A stretch of 64,000 nucleotides of DNA from Flavobacterium sp. KJJ. GTDB taxonomy: Bacteria; Bacteroidota; Bacteroidia; Flavobacteriales; Flavobacteriaceae. Under the pieces are notes generated by a model. The model worked only from the letters and a program-made list of their open reading frames with translations, did no database searches and was not told where the DNA came from. Of the stretch, positions 8,069-16,670 are shown in pieces. The stretch covers positions 248,001 through 312,000 of the forward strand of contig NZ_JARP01000003.1 in NCBI RefSeq assembly GCF_000708595.2, read 5' to 3'. How positions within the stretch are numbered: the stretch's first letter is position 1; each line of letters opens with the position of its first letter. Both the position numbers and the translations under genes were made by a program.

Positions 8069-9067
8069 CTATTTTTTTCTTATCAGTAAAATCAAATCTA
8101 TTAATCTTGATGAATAACCAATTTCGTTATCGTACCAGCCCACAACTTTTACCATTTTATCAATAACAGATGTTAGTTGTGCGTCAAATAAGCACGAATG
8201 CGTATTGCCAATTACATCAACAGAAACGATAGGATCTTCTGTGTAATCTAATATTCCTTTTAAATTTGTTTTTGAGGCTTTTTCAAATGCTTTATTAATT
8301 TCTTCAATGCTAACAGCACGCTTTACATTAAACGTGATATCTGTCAATGAACCATCGGGAACTGGAACACGAATGCCACAACCTCCTATTTTTTCATGCA
8401 ATTTAGGAAAAATTTTTGTTAATGCCTTCGCTGCACCTGTAGTTGTTGGAACAATTGACTGGCTTGCGCCTCTCGCCCTGCGTAAATCCTTATGTGGCTG
8501 GTCATGAAGGCTTTGATCAGTTGTGTAAGAATGTATAGTTGTAATGTAAGCTTGCTCAATACCGCATAATTCTTCGATGATTTTTATCATCGGAGCCGCG
8601 TTGTTTGTCGTACAGCTTGCATTCGAAATTATATCTTCACTTCCGTCTAAAATTTCTTCATTTACTCCTAAAACTACTGTTTTTATGGTATCAACTTCTG
8701 ATGGAGCTGAAAGAATTACTTTTTTTGCTCCAGCATCAAGATGTGCATTTAACTCTTCGTGGGTTTTATATTTTCCGGTTGATTCAACTACAAAATCGAT
8801 ATTATGGCTTTTCCAGTCTAAATTAGAAATTCTTTTCTCATGAAAAAATAAAAAATGCTTACCGTCAACAATAATTCCTTCTTCATTATGACTGACTGCA
8901 AAAGGCAAAACACCATGAATACTATCGTATTTTATTAAGTGTGCCATAGTTTTGTTGTCAGCAATATCGTTGATAGCAACAACTTCAATTTCAGGATGGT
9001 TTAAAAGCAAGCGGAATAAATTTCTTCCAATTCTCCCAAAACCATTAATAGCAATTCGAGTTTTCAA
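8069..9067 (-). CDS. gap: Glyceraldehyde-3-phosphate dehydrogenase, type I
   Basis: A 332-residue glycolytic GAPDH that converts glyceraldehyde-3-phosphate to 1,3-bisphosphoglycerate in the cytoplasm. The NAD-binding motif INGFGRIGR is at 7-15, with Asp34 (AINDIAD) at the adenine-ribose position expected for NAD preference. The catalytic Cys152 lies in SNASCTTNNAAP. The C-terminal WYDNEIGYSSR is intact. It sits between lipA and a hybrid histidine kinase on the same strand. Flavobacteria often carry more than one gap gene, so whether this is the main glycolytic copy cannot be told here. Confidence 0.96.
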   Translation of the reverse strand: MKTRIAINGFGRIGRNLFRLLLNHPEIEVVAINDIADNKTMAHLIKYDSIHGVLPFAVSHNEEGIIVDGKHFLFFHEKRISNLDWKSHNIDFVVESTGKYKTHEELNAHLDAGAKKVILSAPSEVDTIKTVVLGVNEEILDGSEDIISNASCTTNNAAPMIKIIEELCGIEQAYITTIHSYTTDQSLHDQPHKDLRRARGASQSIVPTTTGAAKALTKIFPKLHEKIGGCGIRVPVPDGSLTDITFNVKRAVSIEEINKAFEKASKTNLKGILDYTEDPIVSVDVIGNTHSCLFDAQLTSVIDKMVKVVGWYDNEIGYSSRLIDLILLIRKK

Positions 9068-9092
9068 TACCGTGTTGATTCGTTAATTTTTC

Positions 9093-9124
9093 AATCGTTT
9101 AATCGGTTTGACAATTAAACGATT
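9093..9124 (-). terminator. Possible terminator after lipA
   Basis: An 11-bp perfect stem AATCGTTTAAT/ATTAAACGATT with a 10-base loop lies between lipA and gap. It is AT-rich and followed on the minus strand only by a short A/T mix, so it may be weak or serve as a processing site. Confidence 0.4.
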
Positions 9125-9142
9125 AAAATAATTAAACTTTTA

Positions 9143-10009
9143 TTATAAAATGTGTTTTTGTGCTTTGTATGAAGAACGAACAAGAGGTCCGCTTTCGACA
9201 TGACGGAAACCTAACTCAAGACCAAATTTTTCATATTTAGCAAATTGATCTGGGGTTATAAATTCCTTTACAGGTAAATGTTTTTTACTTGGCTGTAGGT
9301 ATTGGCCAATTGTGACAACATCAACATTTGCATTGCGCAAATCTGTCATCGTTTGAAAAACTTCTTCTTCAGTTTCACCAAGTCCAAGCATAATACCAGA
9401 TTTGGTTCTGTTAATTCCTTTTTCTTTTAAATAACGCAAAACTTCTAAACTGCGATCGTATTTTGCCTGTATACGTACTTCACGAGTTAGGCGGCGTACA
9501 GTCTCAACATTATGCGAAACTACTTCCGGGTTTGCTTCAACAATGCGGTCAAGATTTCTTTCAATTCCTTGAAAATCTGGAATCAAAGTTTCAAGAGTCG
9601 TATTTGGGTTCATTCTTCGGATTGCTTTTACAGTTTCAATCCAGATAATAGAACCGCCATCTTTCAAATCATCTCTGTCAACACTTGTAATTACAGCGTG
9701 TTTAATGTTCATTATTTTTATCGAACGTGCTACTTTCTCTGGTTCGTCCCAATCTACTGTTTCTGGTCTTCCGGTTTTTACACCGCAAAAGCCGCAAGAA
9801 CGAGTACAAACATTGCCTAAAATCATAAAAGTAGCTGTCCCTTCGCCCCAGCATTCTCCCATATTCGGGCAGCTTCCTGAGGTACAAATAGTGTTTAAGC
9901 TGTATTTATCAACCAAACCGCGCAGTTCAGTATATTTTTGTCCAATTGGAAGTTTAACCTTTAACCATTTAGGTTTTCCAGTTGGTATATTTTCAATGAC
10001 TGTTTCCAT
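9143..10009 (-). CDS. lipA: Lipoyl synthase (radical SAM)
   Basis: A 288-residue LipA that inserts sulfur at C6 and C8 of protein-bound octanoyl groups. The auxiliary Fe-S cluster cysteines are Cys42, Cys47 and Cys53 ([13 protein letters not shown]). The radical SAM triad is Cys68, Cys72 and Cys75 (CTRSCGFC). The C-terminal [10 protein letters not shown] contains the conserved Arg-Ser-Ser-Tyr whose serine ligates the auxiliary cluster. All key residues are present and the length is normal. A TATCTTTG -7 box lies just upstream at 10028-10035 (minus strand). Confidence 0.97.
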   Translation of the reverse strand: METVIENIPTGKPKWLKVKLPIGQKYTELRGLVDKYSLNTICTSGSCPNMGECWGEGTATFMILGNVCTRSCGFCGVKTGRPETVDWDEPEKVARSIKIMNIKHAVITSVDRDDLKDGGSIIWIETVKAIRRMNPNTTLETLIPDFQGIERNLDRIVEANPEVVSHNVETVRRLTREVRIQAKYDRSLEVLRYLKEKGINRTKSGIMLGLGETEEEVFQTMTDLRNANVDVVTIGQYLQPSKKHLPVKEFITPDQFAKYEKFGLELGFRHVESGPLVRSSYKAQKHIL

Positions 10010-10027
10010 ATATCAAAATTCAAAGCA

Positions 10028-10035
10028 CAAAGATA
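10028..10035 (-). promoter_or_regulatory. Candidate -7 box of lipA
   Basis: The minus strand reads TATCTTTG, matching TAnnTTTG, 18 bases before the lipA ATG. No good TTG is seen at the -33 position. Confidence 0.45.
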
Positions 10036-10304
10036 AGCAATGTAGTTTATTTGGAGATGTTAATTTGCTTTTCGTTTGCTTTTCATTTTTAGTGATGTTA
10101 TTGAGGATTATTTAGTTCAAAAGTTAATAGTTTGTTTTTAAATGCATTTTCAGTTTAGTTTTTTAATTCATGCTTAAGAATCTGATATTTAGCTTGACTT
10201 TTCTAAAATTTTAAATTCCACCTTAATCTATTACAAATTTGGCTCGCTAGAACTTCGCAGGATTTGTGCTGTACTAATTTTGCTGTTAATTTAATTTGAA
10301 AAAT

Positions 10305-11168
10305 ATGAAGAAGAGATTTATTGTATTAGGGATTTTATTCGCAGTTTTTGGTTTTACTAAAATGAATGCACAAATACTGTCAGACAGAACTATGGGCGCT
10401 TTAGGAAAAGGTGTCGCGGGTTTTACTTTTAGTGATGCAGATGCAGCTGCACTAGCTAAGGAATCGATCGCTGAGCTAGATGCAAATAATCCTACTGCCG
10501 GACCAACAGACGGTTACTCAATTCGATTAAACCGCGTATTTGGGAAACATACTTCTAGCGAGGGAGTTACTTTAAATTATAAAGTTTATTTAGTAAAAGA
10601 TATTAATGCTTTTGCTTCGGCAGACGGCAGTGTTCGTGTATTCGCTGGATTAATGGATATAATGGATGACAATGAATTGCTTGCTGTTATCGGACATGAA
10701 ATTGGTCACGTTGTTAATCATGATACAAGAGATGCAATTAAGGCAGCTTATAAAAAAGAAGCTTTATTAGATGCAGCATCATCACAGTCAGGAAAAATTG
10801 AGACTATTACAAAATCTCAATTAGGAAAATTAGGAAGTGCAATGATTGACAGTAAGCACAGTAGAAAACAGGAATCTGAAGCAGATACGTTCTCCTATGA
10901 TTTTATGAAAAAATATGGCTATGATGTTAACGCGGTAGAATCAGCTTTTAGAATTCTGCAAAATTTAAGTGAAGGAGCAGAGTCCTCTTTTCTTACTAAA
11001 ATGATGAGTTCACATCCTGATTCTGGCAAAAGAGCGGATGACGCTAAAAAAAGAGCAGTAAAAGATGGCTTGTATAAAGCTTATGTACAGCAGAAAATTG
11101 TAAATACTGTACCTGCAAAAGCATCTGCTAAAACAACAGCTAAAAAGACAACAACGAAAAAGAAGTAA
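10305..11168 (+). CDS. Secreted M48-family zinc metallopeptidase, copy 1
   Basis: A 287-residue protein from the ATG at 10305; an upstream in-frame TTG at 10296 is less likely. A signal peptide (MKKRFIVLGILFAVFGFTKMNAQ) is followed by an M48 domain with zinc motif HEIGH at 131-135. The third-ligand region is SRKQESEADTFSYDFM near 187, and the substrate-side segment DGSVRVFAGLMDIM precedes the helix. The last 15 residues are a Lys/Thr/Ala-rich tail (AKKTTTKKK). It is a periplasmic or exported Loiap/BepA-like protease without TPRs. It is followed by its own terminator and a close paralogue of exactly the same length. Confidence 0.93.
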   Translation: MKKRFIVLGILFAVFGFTKMNAQILSDRTMGALGKGVAGFTFSDADAAALAKESIAELDANNPTAGPTDGYSIRLNRVFGKHTSSEGVTLNYKVYLVKDINAFASADGSVRVFAGLMDIMDDNELLAVIGHEIGHVVNHDTRDAIKAAYKKEALLDAASSQSGKIETITKSQLGKLGSAMIDSKHSRKQESEADTFSYDFMKKYGYDVNAVESAFRILQNLSEGAESSFLTKMMSSHPDSGKRADDAKKRAVKDGLYKAYVQQKIVNTVPAKASAKTTAKKTTTKKK

Positions 11169-11182
11169 TCTTGTAAAACAAA

Positions 11183-11222
11183 AAAAAGCTGGTAAATTCT
11201 TTAGAAGTTACCGGCTTTTTTA
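11183..11222 (+). terminator. Terminator between the two M48 genes
   Basis: Stem AAGCTGGTAA/TTACCGGCTT (one G-T pair), followed by a T run. It separates the two paralogues into independent transcripts. Confidence 0.8.
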
Positions 11223-11325
11223 TTGCTTATTATTTCATTAACAGTTATATAACTCATTTAAAATTCATATATTTATTTGTTCAAAAAACAAGCTTTTGGG
11301 TGAAATGAAATAGCATTTTGTTATT

Positions 11326-11333
11326 TACATTTG
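11326..11333 (+). promoter_or_regulatory. Candidate -7 box of the second M48 gene
   Basis: TACATTTG matches TAnnTTTG and lies 24 bases before the ATG at 11358. The upstream in-frame TTG at 11331 falls within this box, which favours the ATG start. Confidence 0.5.
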
Positions 11334-11357
11334 TTGTTAAATTGTAATAATATAAAC

Positions 11358-12221
11358 ATGAAAAAGAAATTAATAGTTTTAGGAGTTTTATTTGCCACAT
11401 TTGGCATTACTAAAATGAATGCGCAAATTAATTTAGGTGATAAAGCGATGGGAGCAATTCAAAAAGGAGTAACTAGTTTTACACTTAGTAATGCCGATGC
11501 TGCTGCATTATCTAAAGAAGCTGTTGCTAAATTAGATGCTGAACATGAAGTAGCTGGACCAACTGATCCGTATACTTTAAGATTAAACAGAGTTTTTGGA
11601 AAACACACTGCAGGAGAAGGATATACTTTAAATTATAAAGTTTATAAATTAAAAGAAGTAAATGCATTCGCAACTGCAGACGGAAGCGTTCGTGTATATT
11701 CTGGATTAATGGATATTATGGATGATAACGAATTGCTTGCGGTAATTGGCCATGAAATAGGTCACGTTGCAAATAATGATTCTAGAGATGCTATGCGTGC
11801 AGCTTATCAAAAAGAAGCTGTAATTGATGGTGTTTCATCTCAATCTACAAAAGTTGCAGCTGTTACAGACAGTCAGTTAGGAAAAATAGGAAGTGCTTTG
11901 ATAGATAGTAAACACAGCCGTAAACAAGAATCTGAAGCTGATTTATTTGCTTACAATTTCATGAAAAAAAACGGTTACAATGTAAATGCCGAAGAATCTG
12001 CTTTTAGAATCTTAGCTAAAATGAGCGAAGGATCTCAATCTTCATTCATCGATCAGATGATGAGTTCACATCCAGATTCAACTCAAAGAGCTGAAGATGC
12101 TAAAAAAAGAGCTGAAAAAGACGGCTTGTACAAAGCATATGTACAACAAAAAATTGTAAACACAGCGCCGGCGCCAGTAAAGAAAACAACAACTAAAAAA
12201 ACAACTGCAAAAAAGAAATAA
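11358..12221 (+). CDS. Secreted M48-family zinc metallopeptidase, copy 2
   Basis: A 287-residue paralogue of the preceding gene, clearly alike along its whole length. It has signal peptide MKKKLIVLGVLFATFGITKMNAQ, the segment TADGSVRVYSGLMDIMDDNE, catalytic IGHEIGH, and SRKQESEADLFAYNFM supplying the third zinc ligand. It also shares SSHPDSTQRAEDAKKRAEKDGLYKAYVQQ and a Lys/Thr-rich tail. It has its own -7 box and terminator. Divergence is spread evenly, including synonymous sites, so the duplication is not recent. Both copies appear catalytically complete. Confidence 0.93.
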   Translation: MKKKLIVLGVLFATFGITKMNAQINLGDKAMGAIQKGVTSFTLSNADAAALSKEAVAKLDAEHEVAGPTDPYTLRLNRVFGKHTAGEGYTLNYKVYKLKEVNAFATADGSVRVYSGLMDIMDDNELLAVIGHEIGHVANNDSRDAMRAAYQKEAVIDGVSSQSTKVAAVTDSQLGKIGSALIDSKHSRKQESEADLFAYNFMKKNGYNVNAEESAFRILAKMSEGSQSSFIDQMMSSHPDSTQRAEDAKKRAEKDGLYKAYVQQKIVNTAPAPVKKTTTKKTTAKKK

Positions 12222-12242
12222 TAATTTCTGCTTGTAAAAAAT

Positions 12243-12281
12243 AAAAACCGACGAACTTCTATGAGCTTGTCGGTTTTTTTA
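12243..12281 (+). terminator. Terminator of the second M48 gene
   Basis: Stem AAAAACCGAC.../...GTCGGTTTTT with a T-rich 3' side, placed 21 bases after the stop codon. It also faces the convergent PH-domain gene and may serve both strands. Confidence 0.8.
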
Positions 12282-12290
12282 TTTTTTAAA

Positions 12291-12671
12291 TTAACCTAAA
12301 ACGTGGTGTGCTAATACTTTTTGAACTTCATACACATTTACAGATTTTGTAAATTGTTTTACAATGCTTGGCTGTAATTCGCTAGCAACCCAAATTTTTA
12401 ATTCGGCATCTAAATCAAAAGTTCCGGCAGTTTCTACGCTAAATCTTGTGATGCTTTTGTAAGCAATAGATTTGTATTCAGTTTTGCTTCCTGTAATTCC
12501 TTGTACATCAACTAAAATTAATCTTTTATTGGTAAAGATAAATGTGTCACGAATTAATTTAAAACCCATTTCGATTGACTCGTTATCAGTTAAAAGCTGT
12601 CCGTAATTTTTAATTAAATCCTCTTGACTTACAGAACCTGCATTGCCAAGTAAAGCTGAAAATATTCCCAT
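12291..12671 (-). CDS. Bacterial PH-domain protein (DUF1696/bPH_1 type)
   Basis: A 126-residue protein with the compact pattern of bacterial pleckstrin-homology-like proteins: an N-terminal amphipathic segment (MGIFSALLGNAG), the strands SIEMGFKLIRDTFIFTNKRLILVDVQG, YKSIAYKSITRFSVETAG, DAELKIWVAS, and a C-terminal helix ending VLAHHVLG. FTNKRLILVD is the family hallmark. There is no signal peptide or membrane span, so it is probably cytoplasmic. Members form oligomeric rings, but their function is not established. It is monocistronic, with a terminator of the upstream tonB gene before it. Confidence 0.85.
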   Translation of the reverse strand: MGIFSALLGNAGSVSQEDLIKNYGQLLTDNESIEMGFKLIRDTFIFTNKRLILVDVQGITGSKTEYKSIAYKSITRFSVETAGTFDLDAELKIWVASELQPSIVKQFTKSVNVYEVQKVLAHHVLG

Positions 12672-12810
12672 TTGTTCGTTTTTAATTTTAATAAAATTGT
12701 TTTGCCTTTTAAGAAATGTAAAAGTAATTAAAATTAAAAAAGAATGTAATTTTTCTAGCCATTAAGAAATTAATTTTATGCCTTATTTGTATTAATTTCT
12801 TAAGTTTAAA

Positions 12811-12850
12811 CCATAAAAAAGCAGAACCTAAATTCTGCTTTTTTATGGTT
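12811..12850 (-). terminator. Terminator after tonB
   Basis: A long near-perfect hairpin, CCATAAAAAAGCAGAA/TTCTGCTTTTTTATGG, starts about 10 bases after the tonB stop codon on the minus strand. Its own stem supplies the U-run. Confidence 0.85.
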
Positions 12851-12859
12851 TAATTCTTA

Positions 12860-13684
12860 TTATTCCATTTCTGTTTTTATCGTAATTGGAAGATTATATG
12901 CTGTACGTACTGGCTTTCCAGCGATCATTCCCGGAATCCATTTTGTTTTTAAAGATTTTAAAACTCTAACGGCTTCTTTGCCCATTCCGTAACCTGGGTC
13001 ATTTTTAACCATTATATCTGTTATAGAACCATCTTTTTCAATTACAAATGAAACATAAACTCGCAACGTTTTTTCAGCATCTAATTCTGGTTTGTTGAAA
13101 TTGTTTCCTACGTAAGAATAGAATTTACTCATTCCGCCTGGAAAATCTGGCATTTTGTCTAAAGTAGCTGGATTTACAGGATCTGTAATTGTTGGCCCAG
13201 AAGGAAGAGTTCCTTCACCACCGTTACTTGCTGGTAAAACATTTGTACTTGTTCCTGCGCCAGAATTATTGTCTAGAACTGCTGTTGAATTGCTTGTGTT
13301 AGGAGCAATTTCTGGAGTTGCTTGAGCTACCGGCACAATAACAGGATGCGTCAATTGTGCTCCTATTGCTGGAGCAGCTGGAGCTTGCTGTGGAGGAGCA
13401 ATTGGTTTAGGAGCTACCGGCTCAACAGGGATTGGTGCTAAATCTACAGGTGTTATCGGGTCATAAATATCAGGCTCTGTTGCTTCAACGGGATCGACGA
13501 CCCTAAATTTATTAATCAACATCGATACACTTCCAATACCGGCTAATAATAGCAGTCCCATAAATAGAGCTGTAATTGTAGTTTTTGAATTTTCTTGTCG
13601 TAATTGATACGCGCCATACTCTTTGTTTTTGTTTTCGAAAACAAGATTGGTCCAATTGGTTTCGTAGATGTTTGATTTAGACAT
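12860..13684 (-). CDS. Energy transducer TonB
   Basis: A 274-residue TonB. The cytoplasmic N-terminus contains the Bacteroidota segment NLVFENKNKEYGAYQLR. One membrane span lies near 36-57. A Pro/Ala-rich periplasmic linker runs about 68-170 (PIPVEPVAPKPIAPP and similar). The C-terminal TonB domain (about 178-274) contains MPDFPGGMSKFYSYVGNNF, VSFVIEKDGSITDI and KWIPGMIAGKPVRTAYNLPI. It couples ExbBD energy to TonB-dependent outer-membrane transporters such as the SusC in this window. It has no exbBD neighbours. Its 5' neighbour on the same strand is an ECF sigma gene 155 bases away. Confidence 0.93.
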   Translation of the reverse strand: MSKSNIYETNWTNLVFENKNKEYGAYQLRQENSKTTITALFMGLLLLAGIGSVSMLINKFRVVDPVEATEPDIYDPITPVDLAPIPVEPVAPKPIAPPQQAPAAPAIGAQLTHPVIVPVAQATPEIAPNTSNSTAVLDNNSGAGTSTNVLPASNGGEGTLPSGPTITDPVNPATLDKMPDFPGGMSKFYSYVGNNFNKPELDAEKTLRVYVSFVIEKDGSITDIMVKNDPGYGMGKEAVRVLKSLKTKWIPGMIAGKPVRTAYNLPITIKTEME

Positions 13685-13839
13685 GATTTTTGGATTTTAA
13701 GGTTAAGTAACTTTAAATCATAAGCGGGAAGAGTTTGGTTTTAGCTAACAACGTAGAAGTTGTTGTTTTAGTATGTGAATATTTTATTTTTTTAAGAAAA
13801 AATATGACTATATCTTATTATTTACCTAAAGATAATAAA

Positions 13840-14391
13840 TTATCTATTACGTTCGATGATTTCAGCTAATAATTTTTTAGCGCGAAGTAATTTTACTTTT
13901 ACATTGCTTAGAGGCTCATTTATTTTGAGTGCAATTTCCTGATACGTCATTTCTTGAAAGTAACGCAATTGAATAACTTCTTGATAATGGGGTTTTAATT
14001 CTTTAATGCAAAGGAGCAAACGAGATAAGTTTTGCTCTTTAATTAATGCATCTTCAGCAGAGGGAGTAGGATCGGCAATGTTGTATGCCTGTTGGTCTTC
14101 ATTATCTGTAATTTCGATAAAAAGATTCGTTTTCTTTTTTCGAAGCAAATCAATGTAAACGTTTTTTGCTATGCTGATAAGCCAGGTATTGAATTGAAAT
14201 TCTGAGTTATAAGTAGCAATTTTGTCGAAAGCTTTTGAGAAAGTTTCTATGGTAATATCTTCGGCGGTAGTTTCATTTTCAGTGCGTTTGAGCATAAAAC
14301 CGTACACTTCATTCCAATAAAAATCTAATAAAAAAGTAAAGGCAATCTGGTCGCCTTTTTTTGCTTTTTCTATTTTAGAATTTATTTCCAA
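13840..14391 (-). CDS. ECF-type RNA polymerase sigma factor
   Basis: A 183-residue sigma-70 family protein. Region 2 spans about 20-90 (FYWNEVYGFMLKRTENETTAEDITIETFSKAF and FNTWLISIAKNVYIDLLRKKK). Region 4 spans about 120-180 (LKPHYQEVIQLRYFQEMTYQEIALKINEPLSNVKVKLLRAKKLL). No anti-sigma factor gene is adjacent. Its start overlaps the end of the upstream glycosyltransferase by 10 bases, so the two are translationally coupled. The signal and regulon are unknown. Confidence 0.93.
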   Translation of the reverse strand: MEINSKIEKAKKGDQIAFTFLLDFYWNEVYGFMLKRTENETTAEDITIETFSKAFDKIATYNSEFQFNTWLISIAKNVYIDLLRKKKTNLFIEITDNEDQQAYNIADPTPSAEDALIKEQNLSRLLLCIKELKPHYQEVIQLRYFQEMTYQEIALKINEPLSNVKVKLLRAKKLLAEIIERNR

Positions 14392-15488
14392 TGTACAGGT
14401 TTTGAAAAGAGATTAGTTATAAAGATATTAATTTGTGTGAATATAAGCACTATCTCTACAACAGGAAACCATATTTTAATATCATTTTCTTTTAATTTTC
14501 CAGCCGAAAAACCAATTACAGTCCATACAATAGTGTAGCGAGTTCCTAAAATTGCCAAAACAGCGATCCACTGAAATTGAAAAGCCAATAATATAATAAC
14601 TGATAAAAAGAAAAATAATTGCGAACTGAAAAATAAGCTCAATTGCATTTTGTCAAAAAACTTATAATGTTCTGCAGTTGAAATATGTCTTCTTTTTTGA
14701 GTAAACCAATCTTTATAAGATCTTTTAGGTTTTGAATAAGTAAAACTTTCTGGATTATAACAAATAGCCGTATTGCTTTTATTTGCCGCTTGGTTTATGA
14801 ATAAATCATCATCACCAGAACGAACCTGAATATGATCAATAAAACCATTTACATTAAAAAACTCTTCTTTTTTGTAAGCTAAATTACGACCAACACCCAT
14901 ATAAGGAAGTCCTGCTTTTGCCCATGAAAAATATTGTACCGCTGTCAAAACAGTTTCAAAACGAATAACTTTATTCAATAAAGAATTTTCTACTTTTTCG
15001 TAGCCTCCATATCCAAGAACGATGGTTTTGTTCATTGTAAACTGCGAAGTCATAGCCGTAATCCAATCTTTTGAAGTCGGGTAACAATCTGCATCTGTAA
15101 ATAATAGATATTCTTTTTTAGAAGCTTTGATTCCTAATGTCAATGCATATTTTTTATTTCCCCAAAATGCTTCGTTGTTTTCAACTTTAACTAAACGGAT
15201 ATTCGAGTATTGTTGTTCAAATTCTTCAAAAGCTTCTACAGTTTCATCACTTGAAGCATCATCAATTAAAACAATTTCAAAATCAGGATAATTTTGTTCT
15301 GCCAATAGCGGAATGTATTTCTTTACGTTCTCTTCTTCATTTTTAGCACATACGATTACAGAAACGGGAATGTTTTTTTGTGTAAAATCCTGTGGTTTAC
15401 CAAAAGCAAATTTTCCAAAAATTCCTAAGTAGTAGAAAATTTGAATAAAAACAACAGCAATAAAGAAGTAAAATAAAGTTATAAGCAT
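14382..15488 (-). CDS. Membrane-associated family 2 glycosyltransferase
   Basis: A 368-residue GT2. An N-terminal membrane span (1-23) is followed by the GT-A domain: PVSVIVCAKNEEENV at 41-55, LIDDASSDET at 74-83, and the DxD motif LFTDADCYP with Asp132/Asp134. A GDDDLFI acceptor-side segment and TQKRRHI (the QxxRR-like motif) come later. At least two more spans lie in the C-terminal 100 residues. Enzymes of this layout add or polymerise sugars at the inner membrane. A strong promoter precedes it, and it is coupled to the sigma factor gene downstream. The donor sugar is unknown. Confidence 0.9.
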   Translation of the reverse strand: MLITLFYFFIAVVFIQIFYYLGIFGKFAFGKPQDFTQKNIPVSVIVCAKNEEENVKKYIPLLAEQNYPDFEIVLIDDASSDETVEAFEEFEQQYSNIRLVKVENNEAFWGNKKYALTLGIKASKKEYLLFTDADCYPTSKDWITAMTSQFTMNKTIVLGYGGYEKVENSLLNKVIRFETVLTAVQYFSWAKAGLPYMGVGRNLAYKKEEFFNVNGFIDHIQVRSGDDDLFINQAANKSNTAICYNPESFTYSKPKRSYKDWFTQKRRHISTAEHYKFFDKMQLSLFFSSQLFFFLSVIILLAFQFQWIAVLAILGTRYTIVWTVIGFSAGKLKENDIKIWFPVVEIVLIFTQINIFITNLFSKPVHWK

Positions 15489-15526
15489 ATGGTTTAATGT
15501 CTTTTAATTTCTGAATCTTGCGAGTG

Positions 15527-15556
15527 CAAATGTACTTATGAATTCCTAATTTTCAA
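15527..15556 (-). promoter_or_regulatory. Promoter of the glycosyltransferase-sigma factor operon
   Basis: On the minus strand, TTG (15556-15554) and TACATTTG (15534-15527) are separated by exactly 19 bases, a full match to the Bacteroidota consensus. The glycosyltransferase ATG is 39 bases downstream. Confidence 0.75.
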
Positions 15557-15570
15557 TGGTTAAAACCAAT

Positions 15571-16185
15571 TTACTTTCGGCATTTCGACATTTCTTTTGC
15601 AACAGCAATAGCATGAGGGTCTTCAGTTTTTTCTAATTCCGAAATTATGTTTCTATAATTGTGATCATCTCTGTTTTGAGACAACTTTTTTGTGGCTTGA
15701 ATCTCATCTATTTCAATCTCGAAACCAAAAATTCCTCTTGCTTCGCGCATTGTTTTTTCGGACAGGTCTTCAACACGAACAGGATCTGCTGAATTGGCTT
15801 CATATTTATCAACTAATTTTTTAAGCTGTTCTACTGTAGCATTATAATCTACAATCTTAATTCGGCCATAAACATGTACGGCTATATAATTCCATGTTGG
15901 TACATTTTCATGATCGTACCAAGAAGAAGAAATGTAGCTGTGCGGACCAGAAAAGACAGCCAAAACCTGATCATTTTCTGCAAAACCCTCTGCCTGCGGA
16001 TTCAATTTTGAAATATGCCCTTGCAGTATTTCTTTTCCATCGGCATTTACTTCAAGTTCTATTGGAATATGCGTAGCACATAATTTTCCCTTAGTTTGAT
16101 TAATCAAAATGCCAAAACTATTTTCTTTCAAAAAAACTCTGATCGATTCTGGATCTTCATTTTTATATAAATCTGGTGTGTACAT
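15571..16185 (-). CDS. PaiB-like FMN-binding family protein
   Basis: A 204-residue protein from MYTPDLYKNEDPE; an upstream in-frame ATG would overlap the GNAT gene and lacks family residues. It shows the PaiB pattern FGILINQTKGKLCATHIPIEL, a flavin-split-barrel core with ISSSWYDHENVPTWNYIAVHVYGRI, and the C-terminal GFEIEIDEIQATKKLSQNRD. B. subtilis PaiB is a regulator of sporulation and degradative enzymes; in other bacteria the role is uncertain. It begins 2 bases after the acetyltransferase stop, which recalls the paiA (GNAT)-paiB pairing. Confidence 0.88.
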   Translation of the reverse strand: MYTPDLYKNEDPESIRVFLKENSFGILINQTKGKLCATHIPIELEVNADGKEILQGHISKLNPQAEGFAENDQVLAVFSGPHSYISSSWYDHENVPTWNYIAVHVYGRIKIVDYNATVEQLKKLVDKYEANSADPVRVEDLSEKTMREARGIFGFEIEIDEIQATKKLSQNRDDHNYRNIISELEKTEDPHAIAVAKEMSKCRK

Positions 16186-16187
16186 TT

Positions 16188-16670
16188 TTATAAATTTTGA
16201 TTCAAAGATTTTCCAAAACAAATAGCTTCCGGTCGATCTGTGTATTTTCCATAATTCGGAATCACTTTATAATCTTGATTTTGATAAAATTTAGTGGCCT
16301 CTTGATTTTTTACTCGTGTTTCTAAAACCAGTTTTGTGTAGCCAATTTCAATTGCCTGCTGTTCTAAAAATGATAAAATAGTTTGTCCAATTCTCTTTCG
16401 AGGATATTTCGAATACATTCGTTTAACTTCTCCAATATTTTCTTTGATTGGCCTGATTGCACCACAGCCGACAATTTCATTATTTATTTCGGCTACAACA
16501 AATACAAATTTCGGATTATTGTGTTCCCAATCGGCGAAAGAATTTCTTCCATCGCTTCCAAAACGAAGATAAAGATTTGCCGACAATTCTTCGATAATTG
16601 CTGCAACTTTTTCGTTATTTGGATTGGTTATTTTTATGGAAATGTTTTCTGTCACTATTTTAAATTTCAA
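16188..16670 (-). CDS. GNAT-family N-acetyltransferase
   Basis: A 160-residue acetyltransferase. The core strand FVFVVAEINNEIVGCGAIRPI is followed by the acetyl-CoA loop VKRMYSKYPRKRIGQTILSFLEQQA, where RKRIGQ is the R/QxxGxG/A motif. The C-terminal signature is LVLETRVKNQEATKFYQNQDYKVI. It lies directly upstream of the paiB-like gene, a PaiA/PaiB-like arrangement, though PaiA-specific polyamine acetylation is not provable here. The 5' end overlaps the upstream membrane-protein gene by 11 bases. Confidence 0.9.
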   Translation of the reverse strand: MKFKIVTENISIKITNPNNEKVAAIIEELSANLYLRFGSDGRNSFADWEHNNPKFVFVVAEINNEIVGCGAIRPIKENIGEVKRMYSKYPRKRIGQTILSFLEQQAIEIGYTKLVLETRVKNQEATKFYQNQDYKVIPNYGKYTDRPEAICFGKSLNQNL

